Program-made: the position numbers and the translations under genes
Origin: Streptomyces sp. AP-93
GTDB lineage: Bacteria; Actinomycetota; Actinomycetes; Streptomycetales; Streptomycetaceae
DNA length: 64,000 nt
Direction of reading: 5' to 3'
Assembly (NCBI RefSeq): GCF_022808175.1
Contig: NZ_JALGBX010000003.1
Location: forward strand, 392,474 to 456,473
The notes under the pieces: generated by a model
The model's database searches: none
The model's input: the letters and a program-made list of their open reading frames with translations, nothing else
Told to the model about the DNA's origin: nothing
In this document: one piece after another, positions 25,743 through 33,954 of the stretch
Layout of the letters: the number at the start of each line of letters is the position of its first letter
Numbering within the stretch: the stretch's first letter is position 1

Positions 25743-27284
25743 GTGAAGCGTCGCGATTTCATCATCCTGGCCGCGGCAGCCGGAATCGCCGGCTGTGACT
25801 CCGCACCGGACCGGACCGGCAGAACAACGGGCCGGGCAACGGACGGAACACCGGACGGAACAACGGACAGAACAACCGACACCCTCGCCTTCGCCAACCG
25901 GCTGAGGATCCCGCCCCTGCTGGAGCCCGCTGCCGATGCGAGCGGCGTCAAGGCGTTCACCCTGACCATGCAGCGGGGCCACACCGAGTTCCTGGCGGGC
26001 AAACCGGCCCCGACCTGGGGTTTCAACGGGTCCTACCTGGGCCCGACGCTGCGCGCCGCGCGCGGCGACAAGGTCCGGCTCGAAGTCCTCAACCAGCTCG
26101 GTGAGGAGACCACCGTGCACTGGCACGGGATGCGGGTGCCGGCGGTGATGGACGGCGGCCCGCAGCGGATCATCGAGCCCGGCTCCACCTGGACCCCGTA
26201 CTGGACCGTCGACCAGCCCGCCGCCACCACCTGGTACCACCCGCATCCCCACGGTTTCACGGCGCAGCACGTGTACCGGGGCCTGGCGGGGATGTTCCTG
26301 CTGGACGATCCGCAGTCGCGGGCGCTGGGCCTTCCGGACACGTACGGGGTGGACGACTTCCCGCTCGTCGTCCAGGACAAGGTCATCAACTCCGACGGCA
26401 CGCTGTCGGAGGACAAGCTGGACGAGTCCGTGTTCTTCCTCGGCGACCGGATCCTGGTCAACGGCACGTACGACCCCTACCTGGAGGTCGGCTCGGAACG
26501 GGTGCGCCTGCGGATCCTCAACGCGTCCAACGCCCGCCTGCTCCACATCGGATTCGCCGACGGGCGCGGCTTCCAGGTCATCGGCACGGACGCCGGCCTG
26601 CTCCCGGCTCCGGAAGCGGTCGACCGGGTATCGCTGAGCCCGGCCGAACGGGTCGAAGTCGTCGTCGCCTTCACACCGGGCGAGAACGTCGTCCTACGCA
26701 GCTTCGGCGGCCGCGACGACATCGACAGGGGCGATTTCGATCTGCTCAAGATCGTCGCCGCTGAACGGCTCAGGCCGTCACCGGCAGTGCCGGGGCGGCT
26801 CGCCCAGACGCCGCCGATCGAGGTGCCCGCCGGCGCCCGCGTACGCCGCTTCGAGCTCGACGGTACCGACGAGATCAACGGCCGCGACTTCGACATGAGC
26901 CGGATCGACGAGATCGTGCCCGCCGGCGCCCGTGAGATCTGGGAGGTCAAGGCATCGCACTACGCGCACAACTTCCATATCCACGAGGTCGCTCTCCGGG
27001 TGCTCGACATCGACGGCAAGCCGCCCCCCGCGTGGTACCAGTCGCAGAAGGACACCGTGTACCTGCCGGCGAAATCGACGGCCAGGCTCGCCGTGGAGTT
27101 CGGCCGCTACGTCGATCCGAGGGCGCCCTACATGTATCACTGCCACATGCTGCGCCACGAGGACAAGGGCATGATGGGGCAGTTCGTCCTCGTCGAGCCC
27201 GGGACCGAAGCACAGACCTCGCGCACCATCCCGGCCGGCACCGGCACCGGCACCGGCACCGCCGACGGACACGGACACGGCTGA
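25743..27284 (+). CDS. Multicopper oxidase (bilirubin oxidase/CotA-like), exported
   Basis: This 513-residue laccase-like enzyme has all copper-binding sites: HWHG (His126/128), WYHPHPH (166-170), HNFHIHE and HCHMLRHEDKGM near the C-terminus, the last with the Met axial ligand of type-1 copper. The N-terminus MKRRDFIILAAAAGIAG-C18 reads as a Tat-dependent lipoprotein signal. A Thr/Gly/Asp-rich linker follows (residues 24-47). It should oxidise phenolics, bilirubin or metals outside the cell with reduction of oxygen. The start GTG 25743 overlaps a tiny upstream ORF (ATG AGT GAA ATG TGA) that might couple translation. The C-terminus ends in a Gly-Thr repeat and HGHG. The last 148 bases are overlapped by an opposite-strand ORF. 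Confidence 0.93.
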   Translation: MKRRDFIILAAAAGIAGCDSAPDRTGRTTGRATDGTPDGTTDRTTDTLAFANRLRIPPLLEPAADASGVKAFTLTMQRGHTEFLAGKPAPTWGFNGSYLGPTLRAARGDKVRLEVLNQLGEETTVHWHGMRVPAVMDGGPQRIIEPGSTWTPYWTVDQPAATTWYHPHPHGFTAQHVYRGLAGMFLLDDPQSRALGLPDTYGVDDFPLVVQDKVINSDGTLSEDKLDESVFFLGDRILVNGTYDPYLEVGSERVRLRILNASNARLLHIGFADGRGFQVIGTDAGLLPAPEAVDRVSLSPAERVEVVVAFTPGENVVLRSFGGRDDIDRGDFDLLKIVAAERLRPSPAVPGRLAQTPPIEVPAGARVRRFELDGTDEINGRDFDMSRIDEIVPAGAREIWEVKASHYAHNFHIHEVALRVLDIDGKPPPAWYQSQKDTVYLPAKSTARLAVEFGRYVDPRAPYMYHCHMLRHEDKGMMGQFVLVEPGTEAQTSRTIPAGTGTGTGTADGHGHG

Positions 27285-27484
27285 CGCCGACTCCTCCGGC
27301 CCCGGAACCACCCCCCGGGCAGCTCCTGCGCCACCCGCCGGACCTCGGCGACGGAGCGGAGTTCCGCGAACACGGAAACGTCGGAGTACTCGCGGCGGCC
27401 GAACTCCATGAGGCGGCGCGCGGTGCTCAGGGCGAGCGCGAGGTCGGGGGTACGGAACACGGGATAGGCAATGTCAGTGGACAT
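27137..27484 (-). CDS. Small conserved-looking hypothetical protein, 3' end uncertain
   Basis: The ORF of 115 codons starts at ATG 27484 with MSTDIAYPVFRTPDLALALS and continues through a well-behaved segment (LMEFGRREYSDVSVFAELR, VRRVAQELPGGWF). Third-position GC is very high in the first 60 or so codons, so that part looks genuinely coding. Beyond residue 62 the frame becomes Arg/Pro/Val-rich and runs antisense into the multicopper oxidase gene for 148 bases. I suspect the original stop was lost or replaced when the oxidase gene arrived beside it. I do not recognise the family. No other gene is seen between 27485 and 27650. Confidence 0.5.
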   Translation of the reverse strand: MSTDIAYPVFRTPDLALALSTARRLMEFGRREYSDVSVFAELRSVAEVRRVAQELPGGWFRGRRSRRQPCPCPSAVPVPVPVPAGMVREVCASVPGSTRTNCPIMPLSSWRSMWQ

Positions 27485-27650
27485 GCCGCGACGGTGCCAC
27501 GGTCCGTCATCGCAGGTCACCGCACTTTTCGGCACGGTCGTACGTACCGCCCACGCCGGGAGCGAGGCCCCGCCGGGGCCCCGCTGGGCGCAGACCGGCC
27601 CACCGGAACTCAGGGGCCGGCTACGGCACCACGTCATACCGGTGCGGCCG

Positions 27651-30209
27651 CTAGCTCCTGGCTGCCGCGAGGTCCACCGGGCGGGGCCGCATCGCCACCC
27701 GCCCGGCGAAGCCCGTGGCGCACAGCGCCACCAGCCCCGCCCCACCCACGACCACGCCGTACACCAGCGGAAGCACCACCGCGGCCGCCGCGCCCGTCAT
27801 GCCCACGCTGAACGCGGTGAGGACCGCCAGCGAGATCCCCGACCCCAGCACCACCCCCATCAGGAGCACCGCCAGCGCCTCCGCCCGCAGCATCCCCCGC
27901 ACCTGCCGACGCGTCGCCCCCGCGAGCCTCAGCATCGCGAACTCCCGCAGCCGCTCCCCCGTGGACATCGCGAGGGTGTTGGCCACCGCGATCGCGGTGA
28001 AGGCCAGGACGAGGCCCATCGCCAGCAGGTTGATCTCCGCCCCGGCCGCCTGCCGCTCGGCCCGCGCGCCGTCCGCTTCGGCCGCCGACAGCACGGCCAC
28101 GCCCGGGTACTCCCGTACCGCCGAGGCGAGCACCTCCCGCGCCGCCGGCCCCGCCACCAGCACGCTCGACGCCAGCGGGTCGTCGACGTGCGCGGCGACC
28201 AGACCGTGCGGCAGCGTCACGTCCCCGAAGCCCAGCCCCCGCGCGTACACCGCGGACACGGTCAGGGTGACCGGCGTTCCGTCCCCCAGCGTCAGCGAGA
28301 GCGGGCTGCCCGGCTTCAGGCCCAGCTGGTCCGCGGCCAGGTCGCTCACCGCGACGCCCTTCTCCCCGAACCCCGCCAGGCTCCCGGCCGTCACCCCCGG
28401 GTCCCAGGTCCGGTCGAGCCCGGCCGGGGTCACGCCCTGCGCCGCGTACTTCGTCAGCCCCACCCGGATCGACGTGTGCACGATCTCGGTGGCCGCGAGG
28501 ACCCCGGGGGTCCGGCGGATCCGCTCGGCGGCGGCGCCGGGAACCCCCGGCCCCCGGCCCTGGAGCACCCACTCGGCCCGTACGCCCTCACGGGCCTGCG
28601 CCCGGGCGGCGTCACCGAGCGTCGGGGTGACGAAGAGCACGGTGCAGGCCATCCCGATCAGCAGCGTGAGCGGGGTGACCGCGGAGGCCATCCGGGTCGC
28701 GTTGCCGCGCAGGTTCGCGGTGGCCAGCCGGCCGCCGGGGCCGGCCAGCCGCAGCGGCCCGGCGAGCAGTGCGGCCGCGCCCTTGACGATCAGCGGGCCC
28801 AGCAGCGAGACGGCTCCGGCGAGCACCACGACGGCGAGGAAGGTGACCGGGGTCGACGCCGGCTCGGTGCGGAGCGTACTGAGTACGGCGACCAGCACCA
28901 CCCCGGCCGCCAGCAGCAGCGCCCCGGCGACGAGCCGCGCCCACCTGGGCCGGCTCCGCTCGACGGCGGCCTCGGCCAGTGCTTCGGCGGGACGGACGCG
29001 GGCCACCCGCCGTGCGGTGATCCGGGCCGCGGCCCATGCTCCGAGCAGGCTCGCGCCGACGGCGGCGATCATCGGGAAGATCCCGGCGGTGCGCTCCAGG
29101 GTCACGGGGACGACCCCCGCGTCGACGAACCGGCCGTGCAGCCAGGCGGCCAGCGGCAGCCCGGCGAGGGCTCCGGCGACTCCGGCGGCCAGCCCGACGA
29201 GCAGCGCCTCGCGGCCGATCATGCGCCGCAGCTGCCTGGGGGTGGCCGCGATGGCGCGGAGCAGGGCGAGTTCGCGGTGGCGCTGCTGGATCGACAGGGA
29301 GAAGGTGCCGACGACCACGAGGACCGCCACGAGGAGCGAGGTACCGCCCATGGCGCCGCCCATGGAGACCAGCTTGATCCGCGCGCCGGCCGCGTCGAGG
29401 AACTCCACGGGGCCCCGCTCGTCGCCGATGGCCACCTGCGCGGTGGTGCCCTGGAGCGCCTGCCGGATCCGCCCGGCCAGCTCGCCGGCGTCCACGCCGG
29501 CCTCGGGCAGTACCCCGATGGCGCTGACCCGGCCTTCGCGGGCGGCGAGGCGCTGCGCCTCGGCGTCACCGAAGAACAGGGCGCTCTGGTGCGCGAGGCT
29601 CCCGGCGGCCGCGGCGGCGATCCCGCTGACCGTGTAGGTCTTGGGCGCACCGGTGGACTGCACGGTGAGCTCGGAGCCGGGCTTCAGGGCCGCGCGGGCG
29701 GCGAGTCCACGGTCGACGACGACCTCGTCACCGCCCTGGGGGGCGCGGCCTTCGGCGAGCGTGAAGGGGGTGAGCGCGGCCGAGCTCCAGGCGTGCCCGT
29801 ACGAGGGCTTCGCGCCTTCGCCGCCCGGGCCGCCCCGGGTGAGCGGCGCGGCCTGGAAGGTGAGCTCGGGGACGGCGCGCTCGACTCCGGGCACCGCGCG
29901 GACGGTGTCCACGGTGGCGGCCGGCAGCCAGGCCCGCTCGGCGACGGGCTTGGCCTTGTGCTTCGTCTTGACCTTCTGCTCGTCGCCCTTCTTCTTCACC
30001 TTGACCGTCGTCGTGTGGACGTTCTGGTCGGCGGAGACGACCACCGGGGCGCCCGCGTAGCGCTCGGTGGCGATCGTTCCGCGCAGTCCCGTCTCCAGGA
30101 GGGTTCCGCAGGCGGTGACGAGGGCCGCCGCGCACAGCAGGGCGAGGAAGGCGCCGAGGAAACCGGCTTTGCGGTCTCGGACGGTCTGGAGTGCGTAGCG
30201 CAGCATCAT
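27651..30209 (-). CDS. FtsX/MacB-type ABC transporter permease without adjacent ATPase
   Basis: This membrane protein of about 852 residues has two FtsX repeats. The N-terminal helix is GFLGAFLALLCAAALVTACG, followed by a long extracytoplasmic domain that includes a Lys-rich patch (VKVKKKGDEQKVKTKHKAKP). Three helices around 290-420 come next, a central helix pair, a second external domain, and three C-terminal helices (ALVLLMGVVLGSGISLAV; AAAVVLPLVYGVVVGGAGLVAL). Such proteins move lipids or peptides or transmit mechanical force, working with a LolD-like ATPase. No ATPase gene is adjacent on either side. The start is one of two adjacent ATG codons (30209 or 30206); the Shine-Dalgarno is weak. 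Confidence 0.85.
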   Translation of the reverse strand: MMLRYALQTVRDRKAGFLGAFLALLCAAALVTACGTLLETGLRGTIATERYAGAPVVVSADQNVHTTTVKVKKKGDEQKVKTKHKAKPVAERAWLPAATVDTVRAVPGVERAVPELTFQAAPLTRGGPGGEGAKPSYGHAWSSAALTPFTLAEGRAPQGGDEVVVDRGLAARAALKPGSELTVQSTGAPKTYTVSGIAAAAAGSLAHQSALFFGDAEAQRLAAREGRVSAIGVLPEAGVDAGELAGRIRQALQGTTAQVAIGDERGPVEFLDAAGARIKLVSMGGAMGGTSLLVAVLVVVGTFSLSIQQRHRELALLRAIAATPRQLRRMIGREALLVGLAAGVAGALAGLPLAAWLHGRFVDAGVVPVTLERTAGIFPMIAAVGASLLGAWAAARITARRVARVRPAEALAEAAVERSRPRWARLVAGALLLAAGVVLVAVLSTLRTEPASTPVTFLAVVVLAGAVSLLGPLIVKGAAALLAGPLRLAGPGGRLATANLRGNATRMASAVTPLTLLIGMACTVLFVTPTLGDAARAQAREGVRAEWVLQGRGPGVPGAAAERIRRTPGVLAATEIVHTSIRVGLTKYAAQGVTPAGLDRTWDPGVTAGSLAGFGEKGVAVSDLAADQLGLKPGSPLSLTLGDGTPVTLTVSAVYARGLGFGDVTLPHGLVAAHVDDPLASSVLVAGPAAREVLASAVREYPGVAVLSAAEADGARAERQAAGAEINLLAMGLVLAFTAIAVANTLAMSTGERLREFAMLRLAGATRRQVRGMLRAEALAVLLMGVVLGSGISLAVLTAFSVGMTGAAAAVVLPLVYGVVVGGAGLVALCATGFAGRVAMRPRPVDLAAARS

Positions 30210-30324
30210 GGGGAAAACTCTGCCGCCGGGGCCGCCTTGAGGCATTGGAGCGCCCCGGCGTCCTCGGCCTGGGGCTAGCCCCACCCACATGGTCCCGGCC
30301 CACCGCTCGCCCGGTGTCACTCCG

Positions 30325-30969
30325 TCAGATCGTCAGATCGTCGGCGTCTTCGCCCTCCGCCTCCAGTGCGCGGCGGACCACCCGCAGGGCCATGCCCTCG
30401 GGGTACCCCTTGCGGGCGAGCATTCCGGCGAGGCGCCGGATCCGCTTGTCCCGCTCCAGGCCCCGGGTCGCGCGGAGCTTGCGCTCCACGAGCTCCCGGG
30501 CGGTCTCCTCCTCCTGGTCGGAGTCCAGCTGTTCCAGGGCCTCCTGTACGAGGGTGGGTGCCACCCCCTTGGTACGGAGCTCCTGTGCGAGCGCCCGGCG
30601 GGCCAGCCCCCGGCCCCGGTGCCGGGACTCGACCCAGGCCCCGGCGAACGCGGCGTCGTCGATCAGGCCCACCTCCTCGAACCGGGAGAGGACCTGCTCC
30701 GACACCTCCTCGGGGATGTCCCGCTTGGCCAGGGCGTCCGCGAGCTGGCGCCGGGTGCGCGGCATCCCGGTGAGCAGGCGCAGACAGATCGCCCGCGCCT
30801 GCTCCTCGGGACTCTGGGGCGGCAGCTCCTGGCGGTCCTCCCGGACCTCACGACCCTCACGGCCCTCCGCACGGCGGCCTCCCCGGCCGCCGCTCTCGCG
30901 GCGGCCCCGGCGACTGCCCTCGCGGCGGTCCTCACCGCCGTCCGTGCCGCCCCTTTCCTGCTCCCACAC
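30325..30969 (-). CDS. recX: Recombination regulator RecX
   Basis: This 214-residue RecA modulator has an N-terminal 50-residue tail rich in Arg, Gly and Glu that is low-complexity. The three-helix RecX repeats follow: SPEEQARAICLRLLTGMPRTRRQLADALAKR, EEVGLIDDAAFAGAWVESRHRGRGLARRALAQEL, and the C-terminal ERDKRIRRLAGMLARKGYPEGMALRVV. It starts with GTG 30969, only 3 bases after the recA stop, so it is co-transcribed with recA and made at a lower level. RecX binds RecA filaments and limits their growth. Confidence 0.95.
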   Translation of the reverse strand: MWEQERGGTDGGEDRREGSRRGRRESGGRGGRRAEGREGREVREDRQELPPQSPEEQARAICLRLLTGMPRTRRQLADALAKRDIPEEVSEQVLSRFEEVGLIDDAAFAGAWVESRHRGRGLARRALAQELRTKGVAPTLVQEALEQLDSDQEEETARELVERKLRATRGLERDKRIRRLAGMLARKGYPEGMALRVVRRALEAEGEDADDLTI

Positions 30970-30972
30970 GGG

Positions 30973-32097
30973 TCAGCTCTTGGCGACGGCGGCCTTGACC
31001 GCGGTCTTGGCCTTCGACGCGGGAGCGGGCACGGCGGCGGTCTCGGCAGACGCGTCCGCGCCGGCCTCGGCCGTGCCGGCAGCCGTCGCGGCGGCGTCCT
31101 TGCGGATGCCGACGCCCAGCTTCTCCTTGATCTTCCGCTCGATCTCGTCGGAGAGCGCGGGGTTGTCGCAGAGGAACTTCCGCGCGTTCTCCTTGCCCTG
31201 GCCGAGCTGGTCGCCCTCGTACGTGTACCAGGCACCGGCCTTGCGGACGAAGCCGTGCTCCACGCCCATGTCGATCAGGCCGCCCTCGCGGCTGATGCCG
31301 TGGCCGTAGAGGATGTCGAACTCGGCCTGCTTGAAGGGCGGCGCGACCTTGTTCTTGACGACCTTGACGCGGGTGCGGTTGCCGACCGCGTCCGTGCCGT
31401 CCTTGAGGGTCTCGATGCGCCGGATGTCGAGGCGCACGGAGGCGTAGAACTTCAGCGCGCGGCCACCGGTGGTGGTCTCCGGCGAGCCGAACATCACACC
31501 GATCTTCTCGCGGAGCTGGTTGATGAAGATCGCGGTGGTCTTGGACTGGTTGAGCGCACCGGTGATCTTCCGGAGGGCCTGGCTCATCAGACGGGCCTGG
31601 AGACCCACGTGCGAGTCGCCCATCTCGCCCTCGATCTCCGCGCGCGGCACGAGGGCCGCGACGGAGTCGATGACGATGAGGTCCAGCGCACCGGAGCGGA
31701 CCAGCATGTCCACGATCTCCAGCGCCTGCTCACCGGTGTCCGGCTGGGACAGGATGAGGTTGTCCGTGTCGACGCCGAGGGCCTTGGCGTACTCGGGGTC
31801 GAGCGCGTGCTCGGCGTCCACGAAGGCCACGGTGCCGCCGGCCTTCTGCGCGTTGGCCACGGCATGCAGGGTCAGCGTCGTCTTACCGGAGGACTCCGGC
31901 CCGTACACCTCGATCACACGGCCGCGCGGCAGTCCACCGACGCCCAGCGCGATGTCGAGCGCGGTCGATCCGGTGGGGATGACCTCGATGGGGTCGTTCG
32001 GCTTGTCGCCGAGACGCATCACGGCACCCTTGCCGAACTGCCGTTCAATCTGTGCGAGCGCGGCTTCGAGAGCCTTCTCGCGGTCGTTGCCTGCCAT
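30973..32097 (-). CDS. recA: Recombinase RecA
   Basis: The 374-residue DNA strand-exchange protein and LexA co-protease has Walker [10 protein letters not shown] (66-74), the [20 protein letters not shown] segment, L1 loop ([16 protein letters not shown]) and L2 loop ([18 protein letters not shown]). The C-terminal tail is Ala/Lys-rich, as usual in Streptomyces. ATG 32097 gives the conserved [14 protein letters not shown] start. An in-frame extension to 32199 contains the promoter region and is rejected. A LexA-type box lies about 100 bases upstream. recX follows after 3 bases. Confidence 0.98.
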   Translation of the reverse strand: MAGNDREKALEAALAQIERQFGKGAVMRLGDKPNDPIEVIPTGSTALDIALGVGGLPRGRVIEVYGPESSGKTTLTLHAVANAQKAGGTVAFVDAEHALDPEYAKALGVDTDNLILSQPDTGEQALEIVDMLVRSGALDLIVIDSVAALVPRAEIEGEMGDSHVGLQARLMSQALRKITGALNQSKTTAIFINQLREKIGVMFGSPETTTGGRALKFYASVRLDIRRIETLKDGTDAVGNRTRVKVVKNKVAPPFKQAEFDILYGHGISREGGLIDMGVEHGFVRKAGAWYTYEGDQLGQGKENARKFLCDNPALSDEIERKIKEKLGVGIRKDAAATAAGTAEAGADASAETAAVPAPASKAKTAVKAAVAKS

Positions 32098-32200
32098 GGG
32101 TTCCACCCGATTTGCTTGAGTCGATCGCTTCACGCCATTGACGCTAACGCCTGCCACTGACAACGCGGTCCCACGTCCGTTTTGGCTGTGGATAGCCAAT

Positions 32201-32216
32201 AAGAATGCGTGTTCGA
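32201..32216 (-). promoter_or_regulatory. LexA (SOS) box upstream of recA
   Basis: On the minus strand the sequence reads TCGAACACGCATTCTT. It matches the actinobacterial SOS consensus TCGAAC-N4-GTTCGA perfectly in the first half and partly in the second (GAAC-N4-ATTC). It is correctly placed upstream of recA. The rest of the 32217-32566 spacer shows no gene that I can support. Confidence 0.7.
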
Positions 32217-32566
32217 TTTCCCTGTCAAGCGCGCCACGCCGGACCCGTCCGCCACCCCGCCGCCCGCTGTCCCGTGACGGCGAAGGTTGATCTTCGCCAT
32301 CGGAGCTCGATGATCAGTAGGCCGGCAGCCCTTCGACGAGCCCGCATGCCGATCGAACTCGACTTCCCGGAGTTTCCGTCGACCTCGCAGGAAGCCATCG
32401 TCGGGTGCTCCCGCCGGCAGCCCGGCGGCGCCGTCTGCGGTCCCGACAGCCGAGCCGCGTCGGGCACGTCCTCGCGCCGGCGACCCCAGAAATCCCGCAT
32501 CGCGGTCCGCGACGGCGTCACTCGGACTTCGCTGCCACACAACACCGGCTGGCATGATCCACTCCC

Positions 32567-33130
32567 ATGACGGACACCGCGGACACCACCTCCAGCATGT
32601 TCCCCGCCGGCCGCACCGCGCTCATCGTGCGGATACCCGAAGCGGAACCCGTCGTCCGGGACTGGCGGGACCGGATCGACCCCGCGGCCCGGGCCGGGGC
32701 CGGGGTGCCGGCGCACGTGAGCGTGCTCTACCCGTTCCTCCCTGAGAACCTGATCGACGCCTCGGTCCACGCCGGGATCGCCGCGGCCCTGCATCCCCAC
32801 CACGCCTTCGACCTGCGCTTCGAGCGGACCGGCCGGTTCCCGGGGATGCTCTACCTCGCCCCGGAGCCGGACGCCCCGCTGCGCCGGCTGACCCTCTCGG
32901 TCACCGAGCGCTGGCCGGAGGTCCGGCCCTACGGCGGCCGCTACCCGGACCCGGTCCCGCACCTCACCGTGGCCCAGCGCGCCCCGGAGGCGGACCTGGA
33001 CACCGCCGAGGCGGACCTGAACGGCCGACTCCCCCTCACCGCCCGCGTCCGCGCCGTCGACCTGGTGGCCTACGACGGGACGGCCTGGCACGAGCGCGCG
33101 AGGTTCACGCTGCGGGAACCCGGAAAGTGA
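32567..33130 (+). CDS. 2'-5' RNA ligase (LigT)/2H phosphoesterase family protein
   Basis: The 187-residue protein carries the two His-x-Ser/Thr motifs that define the 2H phosphoesterase superfamily: AHVSVLYPFLPE near residue 50 and PHLTVAQRAPE near residue 138. LVAYDGTAWHERARFTLRE follows near the end. Family members hydrolyse or ligate 2'-5' and cyclic phosphates in RNA or nucleotides; the actual substrate here is unknown. It is a lone gene between the recA promoter region and the Clp-N protein gene, 62 bases before the latter. ATG 32567 is the first start after the spacer, with CCACTCCC upstream and no strong Shine-Dalgarno. Confidence 0.85.
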   Translation: MTDTADTTSSMFPAGRTALIVRIPEAEPVVRDWRDRIDPAARAGAGVPAHVSVLYPFLPENLIDASVHAGIAAALHPHHAFDLRFERTGRFPGMLYLAPEPDAPLRRLTLSVTERWPEVRPYGGRYPDPVPHLTVAQRAPEADLDTAEADLNGRLPLTARVRAVDLVAYDGTAWHERARFTLREPGK

Positions 33131-33145
33131 CGACCGGAGAAGTGA

Positions 33146-33187
33146 CAACCCAGGGTTGACACCCGCTCGACTGTCAACCTAGGGTTG
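33146..33187 (+). promoter_or_regulatory. Promoter with two embedded palindromes, probably leaderless transcript
   Basis: TTGACA (33156-33161) and TAGGGT (33180-33185) are separated by 18 bases. CAACCCAGGGTTG (33146-33158), a perfect palindrome about a central A, covers the -35. CAACCTAGGGTTG (33175-33187) covers the -10. The start codon at 33193 is only 8 bases past the -10, so the mRNA is probably leaderless. The paired sites are candidate operators for autorepression by the gene product, which carries a helix-turn-helix. Confidence 0.75.
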
Positions 33188-33192
33188 CACCC

Positions 33193-33954
33193 ATGACGAA
33201 CCCTCCGGTGGAACCCGTTCGCATGACCAATCCGGTACGCCTCGACGACCTCATCGAGGCCATCAAGAAGGTCCACACCGACACCCTGGAGCAGCTCAGC
33301 GGCGCAGTCGTGGCCGCCGAGGCACTCGGGGACGTCGCGGACCACCTCATCGGCCACTTCGTCGACCAGGCCCGCCGCTCCGGCGCCTCCTGGACCGACA
33401 TCGGCCGCAGCATGGGCGTCACCCGCCAGGCCGCCCAGAAGCGCTTCGTACCCAAGGCCGACAAGGAGGGCGACGCTGGACTCGACCCCAGCCAGGGCTT
33501 CGGCCGCTTCACCCCCCGCGCCCGCAACGTGGTGGTCACCGCGCAGAACGAGGCCCGCGCCGCCGGCAACACCGAGATCCGCACCGAACACCTCGTCCTC
33601 GGCCTCTTCGCCGAGCCCGACGGCCTCGCCGCCCACGCCGTCGCCGCCCAGGGAATCGCGGCCGACGACGTACGCGCCGCCGTGACCGCCGCCCTGCCCC
33701 CGGCCGTGGAGGACGTCCCCGAGCTGGTCCCCTTCGACGCCTCGTCGAAGAAGGCCCTGGAGCTCACCTTCCGCGAGGCCCTGCGCCTCGGCCACAGCTA
33801 CGTGGGCACCGAGCACATCCTGCTCGCGCTCCTGGAGCTGGAGAACGGGACGGGCGCGCTCAGCGGCCTCGGCGTGGACAAGGACATCGTCGAGAACTGG
33901 GTCAACGACGCCCTGGAATCCGTACTCGGCGCCTCGGACGGTCCCGGGAAGTAG
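33193..33954 (+). CDS. HTH plus Clp N-terminal domain protein
   Basis: The 253-residue protein has no ATPase module. Residues 10-90 contain a predicted helix-turn-helix (GASWTDIGRSMGVTRQAAQKRF). Residues 95-250 form two Clp-N repeats: FTPRARNVVVTAQNEARAAGNTEIRTEHLVLGLF and SKKALELTFREALRLGHSYVGTEHILLALLE, the same fold that ClpA/ClpC use to bind substrates and adaptors. I infer a DNA-binding protein that senses unfolded protein, an adaptor or a Clp partner. Two palindromes in its own promoter suggest autoregulation. Its 3' end overlaps the convergent AI-2E transporter gene by 53 bases. Confidence 0.85.
   Translation: MTNPPVEPVRMTNPVRLDDLIEAIKKVHTDTLEQLSGAVVAAEALGDVADHLIGHFVDQARRSGASWTDIGRSMGVTRQAAQKRFVPKADKEGDAGLDPSQGFGRFTPRARNVVVTAQNEARAAGNTEIRTEHLVLGLFAEPDGLAAHAVAAQGIAADDVRAAVTAALPPAVEDVPELVPFDASSKKALELTFREALRLGHSYVGTEHILLALLELENGTGALSGLGVDKDIVENWVNDALESVLGASDGPGK

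Noticed and set aside
32130..32555. Minus-strand ORF in the recA upstream region
   Set aside because: It runs through the LexA box and the start of recA in another frame, has mixed codon character and no recognisable motif.
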